A program made the position numbers and the translations under genes. The notes under the pieces were generated by a model. That model was not told the DNA's origin, ran no database searches, and saw only the letters and a list, made by a program, of their open reading frames with translations. This document shows, one piece after another, positions 43,224 through 52,018 of a DNA stretch of 64,000 nt; positions within the stretch are counted from its first letter, which is position 1, and every line of letters starts with the position of its first letter. The DNA comes from Sphingomonas sp. R-74633 (GTDB lineage Bacteria > Pseudomonadota > Alphaproteobacteria > Sphingomonadales > Sphingomonadaceae), in contig NZ_JACCFG010000005.1 in NCBI RefSeq assembly GCF_013416555.1, forward strand, positions 248,001-312,000, read 5' to 3'.

Positions 43224-45535
43224 CGCGCCGTGCTCATCGAATAGGGCCGCACCGCCTTGCCGGTCGCCCAGCTTTTGTTGGGCGTCGCCTGCATCGTGAA
43301 GCGCAGTTCGCCGCCGGCGATGATCTCGGCATGCTTCAGATAGCCGCGCGCCAGCGGTTTGCCGTTGAGCGTGACCTTGCCGATATATTTGTTCGTGTCC
43401 GACAGCCCGTCCGCCAGAATCGTGAAGCGCTTGCCGTTCGGCAGGTTGAGCGCCGCACGGTTCAGGAAGGGGCGGCCGATGACATATTCGTTCGAGCCGG
43501 GCGCGACGGGATAGAAGCCGAGCGCAGTGAACACGAGCCAGGCCGACATCTGGCCGAGATCGTCATTGCCCGAAAGCCCGTCCGGCGTCGGCTTGTACTG
43601 GCTTTCGACGATCTGCTTGAGCCGTTCCTGGGTGCGCCAGGGCTGTCCGGCATAGCTGTAGAGATAGGCGACGTGGTGGCTCGGCTCATTGCCATGGATA
43701 TACTGGCCGATCAGCCCGGCAATGTCCTCGGCATGGCTGTAATCGAGCTTCGAATTGTCGAAGTCGAACATCGCGTCGAGCTTCTTCACCGCCGCCGCGT
43801 CGCCGCCCAGCAGGGCGAACATGCCGGCCTGGTCCTGCGGCACGAACCACGAATATTGCCAGGCATTGCCCTCGGTATAGTCCGATCCATAGTTGATCGC
43901 GGTGGGATCGAAGGGCGTGCGGAAGCTGCCGTCGGACTTGCGGGCGCGCAGGAAGCCGGTCTTCGCGTCGAAGCTGCCCCGCCAGTTGCCGGCGCGCTTC
44001 TCGAAGGCGGCGGCGACATCGGCCTTGCCCATTGCCTTGGCCATCCGCGCGATGGTCCAGTCGTCATAGGCATATTCGACGGTCTTGGAGGCGGCTTCGG
44101 GCTCCTTGTCGATCGGGACATAGCCGAGCTTCATGTACTGATCGAGGCCGCCATAGGGGCCATAGGTGGCGCTCTTCACCGCGGCGTCGAGCGCCGCGTT
44201 CGGATCGAAACCCTTGATGCCCTTCAGATAGGCATCGGCGATCACCGGCACGGCGTGATAGCCGATCATCGTCCAGGTCTCGCGCCCGTTGAACTGCCAG
44301 ATGGGCAGGATCTCGAAGGGGCTGACCTGCTGGCTGGCGATCAGCGAGTTGATGAAGTCGGCATTCTTCTTTTCCGGCTGGACGAGCAGCAGCAGCGGAT
44401 GCTCGGCACGGAAGGTGTCCCATAGCGAAAAGGTCGAGTGGAACGTGAAGCCCTTGGCCTGGCGGACCTGATCGTCCGGCCCGCGCCAGCGGCCGTCGGC
44501 GTCGGAGAAGACGCTGGGCGCCATCAGGCTGTGATAGAGTGCCGTAGCGACGGTCTTCCTGATCGGCGCGGGACCGGCGAGGTCGATCGCGCCGAGCGCC
44601 TTGGTCCAGGCAGTGGTGGTCTTTGCGCGGATCGCGTCGAAGTCGCCCGGTTCGCTCTCCAGATTGGCGATCGCGCCGTCCTCGTCGACCGCGGAGATCG
44701 CGACCTTCACTTCGAGCGGCTTGTCGAGCGCGCCGAAATCGAGCTGCGCGACCAGCGCGCGCCCGGCGAGCTGCTGGGCATCGTCTGCGCCGCGGCTCGG
44801 ACCCTGGAAGCCCTTATACTCGACCTTCTCCTCCTTGTTGAGGAAGGCGTGGCCGGTGAGCGGTGCCGAAGGGCGGATCGCGAAGAACAGCTTGCGGGCG
44901 GGCGCCCAGCCGCGCGTCTCGCGCGCACCGGTGATCGTGCCGTCGGCGCGGATGCGGATCGAGGACCACAGGATCTTGCCCGGATAATTGTAGAGCGAGC
45001 TGCGCAGGTCGAGCAGCAGGTGCGCCGGCTTGCCGGCCGGGAAGGCATAGCGCTGGACGCCGATGCGCGTGCCCGCGGTCATCTCGGCGCGCACGCCCGG
45101 CCTGGCGAGCGTGACGGCATAATAGCCGGGCTGGGCCTGCTCGGTCTTGTGATCGAAGGGTGAGCGATAGTCGTCGGGTTCGAGCCCCGACACGTCACCC
45201 GCGACCGGCTGGATCAGGAAATCGCCCAGGTCCGAATGGCCGGCGCCCGAGAAATGCGTCATCGAGAAGCCCTGGATCGTCGGGTCCTCGTAGCGATAGC
45301 CGGCGGCGTGGCTGTAGCATTTGCGGATCTGGCAGGTCGTGTCGGTATCGGGGCTCAGCTGAATCATGCCGAACGGGGCGACGGCGCCCGGGAAGGTGTG
45401 CCCCTCGCCGCCGGTGCCGATCATCGGATCGGCCGCTGCATAGGTCGAACCCTCCGAAGTCTGCGCCAGGATCGGCTGGGCGGTGAACGACAGGGCGGCG
45501 AGCGCGGCGAAGCCGGTGCGAAGCTGAGCTAGCAT
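43220..45535 (-). CDS. GH92 family alpha-mannosidase, secreted
   Basis: 771 aa with signal peptide (LAALSFTAQPILAQ). GH92 layout: N-terminal beta-sandwich (DPMIGTGGEGHTFPGAVAPFGMIQLSPD, FSMTHFSGAGHSDLGDFLIQP) and an (alpha/alpha)6 catalytic domain (TFSLWDTFRAEHPLL, GYHAVPVIADAYLKG, TEGNAWQYSWFVPQD, HGNEPSHHVAYLYSYAG, GNDDLGQMSAWLVFTALGFYPV). Family enzymes are Ca-dependent exo-mannosidases; HGNEPSHHV and GNDDLGQMSAW are the catalytic-metal regions. With the nearby CE2-like esterase and MFS gene it suggests breakdown of mannose-containing glycans. Confidence 0.93.
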   Translation of the reverse strand: MLAQLRTGFAALAALSFTAQPILAQTSEGSTYAAADPMIGTGGEGHTFPGAVAPFGMIQLSPDTDTTCQIRKCYSHAAGYRYEDPTIQGFSMTHFSGAGHSDLGDFLIQPVAGDVSGLEPDDYRSPFDHKTEQAQPGYYAVTLARPGVRAEMTAGTRIGVQRYAFPAGKPAHLLLDLRSSLYNYPGKILWSSIRIRADGTITGARETRGWAPARKLFFAIRPSAPLTGHAFLNKEEKVEYKGFQGPSRGADDAQQLAGRALVAQLDFGALDKPLEVKVAISAVDEDGAIANLESEPGDFDAIRAKTTTAWTKALGAIDLAGPAPIRKTVATALYHSLMAPSVFSDADGRWRGPDDQVRQAKGFTFHSTFSLWDTFRAEHPLLLLVQPEKKNADFINSLIASQQVSPFEILPIWQFNGRETWTMIGYHAVPVIADAYLKGIKGFDPNAALDAAVKSATYGPYGGLDQYMKLGYVPIDKEPEAASKTVEYAYDDWTIARMAKAMGKADVAAAFEKRAGNWRGSFDAKTGFLRARKSDGSFRTPFDPTAINYGSDYTEGNAWQYSWFVPQDQAGMFALLGGDAAAVKKLDAMFDFDNSKLDYSHAEDIAGLIGQYIHGNEPSHHVAYLYSYAGQPWRTQERLKQIVESQYKPTPDGLSGNDDLGQMSAWLVFTALGFYPVAPGSNEYVIGRPFLNRAALNLPNGKRFTILADGLSDTNKYIGKVTLNGKPLARGYLKHAEIIAGGELRFTMQATPNKSWATGKAVRPYSMSTAR

Positions 45536-45630
45536 GGCGGCAGGTTAGAGCATGGCCGACGCGGCGAGGCTAGCGCCGCTTTTCTTGCATGGCGCTTCGT
45601 GTAACGCTCGCGCCCAAGAGGGGATCGTCG

Positions 45631-47202
45631 ATGCAGAACAGCCTATCGGACCGGCAGGCGCTTTGGGCGTTCGTGCTCGGCTGCGTGATGGTCACTATCG
45701 GCGTGCTGCTGCACATCCCGATGTTCCTGATGGGCCAGGGCATGCACTTCATGCTCGCCGGCATGCCGATGGGCTGGGACATGGTCGGCGGGATGGGGCT
45801 GATCATCGGTGGATGCCTGATCGCTGCCTATGGCCTGCTCCCGCGCGGCATCGCCGCGCAGCGCGCCGCAGGGGCGGGGATCGAGATCGCCGCGCCCGAG
45901 GACGCGCCGCTGAGCCTCGCGCATTGGCGGCTGATGGCGGTGCTCGTCGTCGCGCTGATCATCGATACGATGAAGCCTGCCTCGCTGGGGTTCACCGTGC
46001 CCGGCATGGTCCACGAATATATGGTGCCCAAGGAGACGGTGAGCCTCGTCCCGTTCTTCGCGCTGATCGGCACGGTCACCGGATCGGTGGTGTGGGGCGT
46101 GCTCGCCGACATCTATGGCCGCAAGGCGACGATCCTGCTCTCGGCGGTGATGTTCGTCGGCACCTCGATCTGCGGCGCGATGCCGAGCCTCGCCTGGAAT
46201 ATCGGCATGTGCTTCATGATGGGCGCGGCTGCCGGGGGCATGCTGCCGGTCACCTATGCGCTGCTTGCCGAGATGATGCCCAACCGGCACCGCGGCTGGA
46301 GCCTGGTGCTGGTCGGCGGGCTCGGCGCGGGCGGCGGCTATTTCGCGGCGAGCGGCGCCTCGACGCTGCTCGTGCCCGATTATAGCTGGCGGATCCTGTG
46401 GCTGCTCAACCTGCCGACCGGGCTGACCCTGGTGGTGCTCGGCGCGCTGATCCCCGAAAGCGCCAAGTTCCTGCTCGCGCGCGGCCGGGTGGTCGAGGCG
46501 CAGGCGGTGATGGCGAAGTTCGGCGCGGTGGCGCGCAAGCTGGGCACGCCTGCTCCGGCCACGCGGCGGCCCGGGCATGGCGCGCTCAAGGGCATGCATC
46601 TGTACGGCAAGCTCGCCGCGCTTTCGCTCACCGGCATCACCTGGGGCCTGATCAATTTCGGGCTGCTGCTCTGGCTGCCCAACCATTTCGTCAACGAAGG
46701 CTATTCGATGGAAGTGGCGAGCCGGCTGCTCGCGGAAAGCGCGCTGATCGCCTTCCCGACGATCTTCGTCGGCGCGCTGCTCTACAGCCTGTGGAGCACC
46801 AAATGGGCGCTCGGCGCCTCGATCGCGGTGACACTGCTGGGGCTTGCGGGCGTGCTGCGGATGGAGCTGTTCGGCGGCGGCAGCCCGGTGCTGCCGGTCG
46901 CGCTGCTGATCATCGGGATCAACGGCATCATCGCGATCCTGCTACCCTATACCGCCGAGAGCTTCCCGCTCAGGGTGCGCGGCCGGGCGACGGGCTGGGT
47001 GGCGGCCTGCACCAAGGCGGGCGGAGTGATCGCGCAGGCGCTGTTCATCTTCAAGCTGGTGCCCTCGATCGGCGTGGTGGCAGGGGCGATCATGGTGCCG
47101 ATGCTGGTCGCGCTGGCGCTCGTCGCCTGGTTCGGACGCGAGACCCGCGGCGGCGACCTGCGCCAGCTCGACGACGCGATGGACGAGCCGCTTACGGGCT
47201 GA
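45631..47202 (+). CDS. MFS transporter with two extra N-terminal membrane segments
   Basis: 523 aa. AGGGG seven bases before ATG 45631 sets the start. Residues about 8-80 form two extra hydrophobic segments (LWAFVLGCVMVTIGVLLHIP, MVGGMGLIIGGCLIAAYGLL) ahead of a 12-segment MFS core. The core has the sugar/aromatic-acid porter motif GVLADIYGRKATI between TM2 and TM3 and PESAKFLLARGRVVEA after TM6, TAESFPLRVRGRATGW in TM10-11. The extra segments are unusual for MFS. Substrate is unknown; a glycan-derived compound would fit the neighbours. Confidence 0.85.
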   Translation: MQNSLSDRQALWAFVLGCVMVTIGVLLHIPMFLMGQGMHFMLAGMPMGWDMVGGMGLIIGGCLIAAYGLLPRGIAAQRAAGAGIEIAAPEDAPLSLAHWRLMAVLVVALIIDTMKPASLGFTVPGMVHEYMVPKETVSLVPFFALIGTVTGSVVWGVLADIYGRKATILLSAVMFVGTSICGAMPSLAWNIGMCFMMGAAAGGMLPVTYALLAEMMPNRHRGWSLVLVGGLGAGGGYFAASGASTLLVPDYSWRILWLLNLPTGLTLVVLGALIPESAKFLLARGRVVEAQAVMAKFGAVARKLGTPAPATRRPGHGALKGMHLYGKLAALSLTGITWGLINFGLLLWLPNHFVNEGYSMEVASRLLAESALIAFPTIFVGALLYSLWSTKWALGASIAVTLLGLAGVLRMELFGGGSPVLPVALLIIGINGIIAILLPYTAESFPLRVRGRATGWVAACTKAGGVIAQALFIFKLVPSIGVVAGAIMVPMLVALALVAWFGRETRGGDLRQLDDAMDEPLTG

Positions 47203-47283
47203 AAAGCGTTTAACCTAAGTTGGTTGCCGGAACTCCCCTGCGCGCTCGCCGGTTTGGCGGGGCAAGCAGGAGAGACAATTCCC

Positions 47284-48180
47284 ATGGCAACCCGCCCCCA
47301 TGATTTCGCGAATGATCGCGGCTCGCAATTTTTGAAGGACAGTTTCCAGCGCGGTCTCGCCCATTGGAACCGCGAGCGGCTGGCGCCCGCCTTTCCCAGC
47401 GCCGACTGGCAGAAGCGCTTCGAGCGCGACATGAAGATGCAGCGGCTCGAAGGCGCGTTCCTCGAGGAGTTGCGGGCCGAAGTGGCGGACGAAGCCGCCG
47501 CAGCGCCGACCGATGTCGAAGGCTTTATCGACTGGTTCGAAGGGCTGAAGGCAGTCGGGCCGGGGCAGGGTGATCCGCTGTTCCCGTGGCTGGGCGAGGA
47601 AGCCGACCGGGACCAGCTTCGATGGTTCTTCGAGCAGGAAGCCGCCGGCGAGGCGGGGTTCGACGATCTCGTCGCGATGACTCAGGTCAAGCTGCCGGTC
47701 CGCCCCAAGCTCGAGCTTGCCCGCAATTATTGGGACGAGATGGGCCACGGCACCGAAAAGGGCATGCACGGCCCGATGCTCGATGCGCTGGTCGAGACGC
47801 TCGAAGTGGAGCCGGTGATCGAGAATACGCTGTGGGAGAGCCTGTGCCTCGCCAACGCGATGACCGCGATGGCCACGCAGCGCCGCTATGCCTGGCATTC
47901 GGTGGGTGCGCTCGGCGTGATCGAGCTAACCGCGCCGGGCCGTGCCGCGCTCGTTGCCGAAGGACTGAAGCGCGTCGGGCTGAGCCCCAAGGAAGCGCGC
48001 TATTTCACGCTGCATGCGGTGCTCGACGTCAAGCATAGCGAAGACTGGAACCGCGAGGCGATCCGCCCGGCGGTCGAGGAGGATCCGCGCCGCGCCACCG
48101 CGATGGCCGAGGGTGCGCTGATCCGGCTGCGCTGCGGCGCGCGCTGCTTCGAGGCGTATCGCGCGCAGCTCTGGGGCTGA
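47284..48180 (+). CDS. Iron-containing redox enzyme family protein (heme-oxygenase-like fold)
   Basis: 298 aa, all-helical. WFFEQEAAGEAGFDDLVAMTQ, ARNYWDEMGHGTEKGMHGPML and the late HAVLDVKHSEDWNREAI supply the Glu/His ligands expected for the diiron heme-oxygenase-like (HDO) family (Haem_oxygenas_2). It lacks the features of a true heme oxygenase. Reaction unknown; family members oxidise amino or fatty acids. Start ATG 47284. Confidence 0.82.
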   Translation: MATRPHDFANDRGSQFLKDSFQRGLAHWNRERLAPAFPSADWQKRFERDMKMQRLEGAFLEELRAEVADEAAAAPTDVEGFIDWFEGLKAVGPGQGDPLFPWLGEEADRDQLRWFFEQEAAGEAGFDDLVAMTQVKLPVRPKLELARNYWDEMGHGTEKGMHGPMLDALVETLEVEPVIENTLWESLCLANAMTAMATQRRYAWHSVGALGVIELTAPGRAALVAEGLKRVGLSPKEARYFTLHAVLDVKHSEDWNREAIRPAVEEDPRRATAMAEGALIRLRCGARCFEAYRAQLWG

Positions 48181-48212
48181 CGCGCAGCGGTACAGCGGGT
48201 TAGGGTGGCGGG

Positions 48213-49253
48213 ATGAAGCTCGTCGCCCTGCTCGCTCCGCTCCTCCTCTCCACCACGGCTGTGCCCGAGGGCAAGCCACTTGCCGTCGATGTCGGCGGGC
48301 GGGTGGTTGCCGAGGGAAAGGCGATGCGCTTCGGCTGGCCGGGGGCCTATTTCGAGGGGCGGTTCCGTGGGACCGAGGTCACCGCCAGCGTCGAGACGCA
48401 GGGCGACTTTCTGCGGTTGAGCATCGACGGGCGGACGTTCCAGACCCTGGTGACGCCGGGGCCGGCAGTGGTGAAGATCGCCGGGCTCAAGCCGGGCGTG
48501 CACGTCGTGCGGCTGGAGAAGCTGACCGAGAGCCAGTCGGGCAGCTCGCGCTTCCTGGGCTTCACCACGCCGGGCACGCCGCTGGCACCGATCATCCGCC
48601 GCGCCGCCATCGAGTTCGTCGGGGACTCGCACAGCGTCGGCTATGGCAACATTTCGGCGAGCCGCGACTGCACCCAGCTACAGGTGCATGACACCACCGA
48701 TACCAGCCAGGCATTCGGGCCGGTGCTGGCGAAGCGGCTGGGCGCCGAGTACCGGGTGATCGCCTATTCGGGCTATGGCGTGGTCCGCAACTATGCCGGC
48801 GGCAAGCCCGGCGAGAACCTCCCCTTCCTCTATCCCCGCGCCATTCCGGGCGAAGCGGCACCCGCCGCGCCGGATAGCTGGCGGCCGCAGGTGATCGTGG
48901 TCAATCTGGGCACCAACGACTTCTCGACCCCGGTCCATGCCGGCGAGGCCTGGGCGGACGGCGCGGCGCTCCATGCCGACTACCGGATGCGCTACATCGA
49001 CTTTGTCAAAGAGCTTCGGCGCCTCCAGCCCCAGGCGAAGCTGGTGCTGATGGGCGCCGAGACTTTCTACCCCGATGTCGCCGCGGTGGCCGAGGCGACG
49101 GGCGCGACACCGGTGAAGGTGCCGCAGCTCGAGATGACGGGGTGCCACTGGCACCCCTCGCGCAAGGACCACCGCATGATGGCGGACCTGCTCGATCCGC
49201 GCGTGCGGCCGGCGCTTACACTGCCTTCAGCGCCTCCTCGAAATCGGCGATGA
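48213..49253 (+). CDS. SGNH/GDSL esterase, CE2-like, secreted
   Basis: 346 aa with a short signal peptide (LVALLAPLLLSTTAVPEG). An N-terminal beta-sandwich (about 35-120, FRGTEVTASVETQGDFLRLSIDG) is followed by an SGNH domain: block I EFVGDSHSVGYGN (nucleophile Ser of GDS), block III VVNLGTNDFSTP, and block V CHWHPSRKDHRMM (Asp-x-His-type). This layout fits carbohydrate esterase family 2, which deacetylates plant or bacterial glycans. It overlaps the converging PLP gene by 38 bases. Confidence 0.87.
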   Translation: MKLVALLAPLLLSTTAVPEGKPLAVDVGGRVVAEGKAMRFGWPGAYFEGRFRGTEVTASVETQGDFLRLSIDGRTFQTLVTPGPAVVKIAGLKPGVHVVRLEKLTESQSGSSRFLGFTTPGTPLAPIIRRAAIEFVGDSHSVGYGNISASRDCTQLQVHDTTDTSQAFGPVLAKRLGAEYRVIAYSGYGVVRNYAGGKPGENLPFLYPRAIPGEAAPAAPDSWRPQVIVVNLGTNDFSTPVHAGEAWADGAALHADYRMRYIDFVKELRRLQPQAKLVLMGAETFYPDVAAVAEATGATPVKVPQLEMTGCHWHPSRKDHRMMADLLDPRVRPALTLPSAPPRNRR

Positions 49254-50523
49254 GGTCGTCGGCATCCTCGACGCCGATCGAGATGCGGACGAGATTGTCG
49301 GTGATGCCCAGCGCCTGCTTGCGCGCGTCCGGCACCGACAAATGCGTCATGCCGGCGGGATGGCTGGCCAGCGTCTCGGTGCCGCCGAGCGACACGGCGA
49401 GCTTGGCGATCTTGAGCGCGTCGAGGAAGGCGAATGCCTCCTTCTCGCCGCCCTTGAGATAGAGCGAGAAGGTCGAGCCGGCGCCGGTGCAGTGGCGGTT
49501 ATAGATGTCCGCCTGGCGCGAGCCTTCCTCGAGGAAGCCGAGATAGCCGACATGCTCGACCTTGGGATGGGTGCGCAGGAACTCGCAGACCTTCACGGCA
49601 TTCTCGCCGGCGCGCGACATGCGCAGCTCGAGCGTCTCGAGGCTGCGCAGCAGCATCCAGGCGGTGTTCGGATCGCAGATCGTGCCGATCGTGTTGCGCA
49701 TCAGCCGGATCGTGTTGATGTGCTCCTTCGAGCCGAGCACGCCGCCCGCCACGAGATCCGAATGGCCGCCGGCATATTTGGTCAGCGAGTAGACGACGAT
49801 GTCGGCCCCCTGCTTGAGCGGCTGGGCCCAGAGCGGCCCGAGGAAAGTGTTGTCGATCGCGATCGGCGGCTTGGCGCCCTTGAAGATCGCGTCGCGGCTG
49901 GCGCGGACGGCCTCGACATCGACCAGTGCGTTGGTCGGGTTGGCGGGGCTCTCCAGATAGATCAGCGCGACGTTGCCGGACGCGGCCTTGCCGAGCACCG
50001 CGTCGATCTCCTCGCGGGTCGCGCCCGCCGGGAAGTCGAGCCAATGCACGCCGAAGCGGCCGAGGATGCGGGCGATCAGCGTCTCGGTCGCGGCATAGAG
50101 CGGGCCCGAATGGACGATGGTGTCGCCCGGCTTGACCATCGACAGGAACAGGGTGGCGATTGCCGACATGCCGCTGGAGAACGCGAGCGCGTCCTCGGCG
50201 CCTTCCCAGATGCCGAGGCGATCCTCGAGGATTTCCTGGTTCGGGCCGTTGAAGCGCGAATAGACCAGCCCGTCGGCGCCGCCCGGGCGCTTGCCGGTGA
50301 CACCCTCGAAATGGCGCTTGCCGGCCGCAGCATTGGGGAAGACGAAGGTCGAGGTGAGGAAGATCGGCGGCTTCAAGGAGCCTTCGGAGAGCACCGGATC
50401 ATAGCCATGGCCCATCATCATCGTGCTGGGCTTGAGCTTGCGATTGCCGACCTTGTCGACATTCGCCTTGGGGCGGCGTCGCGGGGTGCCGCCGGTCAGG
50501 TCGGCTTCGGTTTCGTCGGTCAT
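49216..50523 (-). CDS. Cys/Met-metabolism PLP enzyme (cystathionine gamma-synthase family)
   Basis: 435 aa. Fold-type-I trans-sulfuration enzyme. LVYSRFNGPNQEILEDRLG, AFSSGMSAIATLFLSMVKPGD, PPIAIDNTFLGPL, and the PLP lysine in VVYSLTKYAGGHSD. C-terminal SVSLGGTETLASHPAGMTH and IRISIGVEDADDL. An N-terminal ~30-residue Arg/Lys-rich extension precedes the domain. Whether it is gamma-synthase, gamma-lyase or methionine gamma-lyase cannot be decided. Confidence 0.9.
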   Translation of the reverse strand: MTDETEADLTGGTPRRRPKANVDKVGNRKLKPSTMMMGHGYDPVLSEGSLKPPIFLTSTFVFPNAAAGKRHFEGVTGKRPGGADGLVYSRFNGPNQEILEDRLGIWEGAEDALAFSSGMSAIATLFLSMVKPGDTIVHSGPLYAATETLIARILGRFGVHWLDFPAGATREEIDAVLGKAASGNVALIYLESPANPTNALVDVEAVRASRDAIFKGAKPPIAIDNTFLGPLWAQPLKQGADIVVYSLTKYAGGHSDLVAGGVLGSKEHINTIRLMRNTIGTICDPNTAWMLLRSLETLELRMSRAGENAVKVCEFLRTHPKVEHVGYLGFLEEGSRQADIYNRHCTGAGSTFSLYLKGGEKEAFAFLDALKIAKLAVSLGGTETLASHPAGMTHLSVPDARKQALGITDNLVRISIGVEDADDLIADFEEALKAV

Positions 50524-50588
50524 GCAGGCTCTCCGGATGTAATTCTATTTCGTATCATCTGTAACGATTTGGCTGCGCTTGGGGAGCC

Positions 50589-50723
50589 CGAAAGTCACGA
50601 AAGTCACGACACTCACGCGCGGGCGCGCGCGAGGGAGCTTTGTCGCGGGCTGCGGCGTGGCGAATTGAGGGCGAGTCGACAGGCCATGCTTCGAGGGAAA
50701 CATGGGAAATCCTACATTGGAAG
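50589..50723. repeat. R5 element fragments upstream of the PLP gene
   Basis: CGAAAGTCACGAAAGTCACG (50589-50608) matches the reverse complement of 10030-10053; GAAATCCTACATTGgAAG (50706-50723) matches 15605-15622. Both halves appear together here, between the PLP gene and pgeF. The 230-bp gap also ends with a half R1 hairpin at 50731-50750. No gene or RNA is recognised. Confidence 0.5.
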
Positions 50724-50753
50724 GGGATTGTCCCGCTCCCAACGGGAGAGGGG

Positions 50754-51518
50754 TTACAGCCCGATGATCGAGATCTGCCGGCCGTAATCGGGCTCGCTGC
50801 GATGCGTCGCGCGGCGGAAGCTGTAGAAATGCTCCGGCTGGGCGTAGGTGTCCTGTCCGAGCATCTCGACGGTGCGGATGCCCGCCGCGGCGAGGCGCGA
50901 AGCGACATAGGCTTCGAGGTCGAACTGCCAATGATCCTCGCGGCGGCCTTCGGTGAAGAAGCGCTCATTGTCCGGGTCGGCATCGGCGAAGCGGGCAAGG
51001 AAGACGACATCGACTTCATAGGATGCGCGGGCGATGCACGGGCCGATCGCGGCGACGATGCGCTCACGCTTTGCGCCGAGCGTCTCCATCACCGCGATCG
51101 TAGAATCGGTGACGCCGCCGACTGCGCCCTTCCAGCCGGCATGCGCGGCGCCGATCACGCCCGCGTCGCGGTCCGCAAACAGCACCGGCGCGCAATCGGC
51201 GGTGAGGATGCCGAGCGCGAGGCCCGGGCGATCGGTGACGAGTGCGTCGGCATGCGGGCGCAGCCGGTCCTCGAACGGCTCGACGATCGCGACGCAATCG
51301 GGCGAATGGACCTGGTAGAGCGTGACCAGCCGGCCGCCGGGCAGCACCGCTTCGGTCGCACGCCGGCGGTTCTCGGCGATCAGCGCGGGATCGTCCTGCG
51401 AGCCGAGACCGACATTGAGGCTGGCCATGTCGCCGGTCGAGACGCCGCCCTTGCGGCCGAGAAAGCCGTGCGCGACGCCGTGCAGCGCGCGGGCCTGGAA
51501 GACTTCGACTTCGTTCAC
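50754..51518 (-). CDS. pgeF: Peptidoglycan editing factor PgeF
   Basis: 254 aa, Cu-oxidase_4/laccase-domain family (YfiH). VYQVHSPDC-like TLYQVHSPDCVAIVEP, ALGILTADCAPVLFADRDAG and VIGAAHAGWKGAVGGV supply the His and Cys zinc ligands; AIGPCIARASYEVD follows. PgeF removes mis-incorporated Ser-containing muropeptides. It overlaps the GNAT gene by 4 bases, in a run pgeF-GNAT-MidA-lgt. Confidence 0.93.
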   Translation of the reverse strand: MNEVEVFQARALHGVAHGFLGRKGGVSTGDMASLNVGLGSQDDPALIAENRRRATEAVLPGGRLVTLYQVHSPDCVAIVEPFEDRLRPHADALVTDRPGLALGILTADCAPVLFADRDAGVIGAAHAGWKGAVGGVTDSTIAVMETLGAKRERIVAAIGPCIARASYEVDVVFLARFADADPDNERFFTEGRREDHWQFDLEAYVASRLAAAGIRTVEMLGQDTYAQPEHFYSFRRATHRSEPDYGRQISIIGL

Positions 51519-52018
51519 AGCACCCGCCGCATCAACCGGTCCTCATCCTCATGCGCGCCGACCAGGAAGATATAGGGGCCGCGATCCTCGAAGCCGTTCT
51601 TCTCGTAGAAGCGCTTGGCCCGGTGGTTGTCGACATAGACCGAGAGCCACATCTCCTCGGCGCCGCGCGCGCGGCCCTGGTCGAGCGCCCAGTCGATCAG
51701 CGCCTGTGCCGCGCCGCTGCCCTTGGCCCGGTCGTCGAGATAGAGCTGGCGGAGCTCATAGGTGCGCGCGGTGGTTTCCGCCGGCAGGGTGAGGTTGCTG
51801 GTCTTGGCGAAGCCGGCCAGGCCCTGTTCGTCCTCCGCCAGGCGGAATTTGAGGTCGGGCTCGGCGAACTCGCCGGCCCAGGCCTCGGGGGTGAACTTGC
51901 CGAGGAAATCGGCGAGGTCGGCGGGCTGGTAGAGATGGCCGAAGGTCGCGACGAAGCTTGCGCGGAACAGCGTGTCGATCGCGGGCAGGTCGTCGAGCGT
52001 GGCGTCGCGGTAGTTCAT
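51515..52018 (-). CDS. GNAT family N-acetyltransferase
   Basis: 167 aa. ELRQLYLDDRAKGSGAAQALIDWAL is the acetyl-CoA-binding motif A; WLSVYVDNHRAKRFYEKNGFEDRG is the motif B/C region. Substrate unknown. ATG 52018 overlaps the MidA-family stop by 4 bases, so it is translationally coupled. Confidence 0.9.
   Translation of the reverse strand: MNYRDATLDDLPAIDTLFRASFVATFGHLYQPADLADFLGKFTPEAWAGEFAEPDLKFRLAEDEQGLAGFAKTSNLTLPAETTARTYELRQLYLDDRAKGSGAAQALIDWALDQGRARGAEEMWLSVYVDNHRAKRFYEKNGFEDRGPYIFLVGAHEDEDRLMRRVL

Noticed and set aside
50524..50753. SAM riboswitch searched for upstream of the trans-sulfuration gene
   Set aside because: No SAM-I or SAM-II-like conserved core could be found by eye; the gap is filled by repeat motifs.
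50545..50931. Minus-strand frame containing NVGFPMFPSKHG and VVTFVTFG
   Set aside because: It crosses the end of pgeF and a repeat; such peptides come from dispersed motifs rather than a gene.
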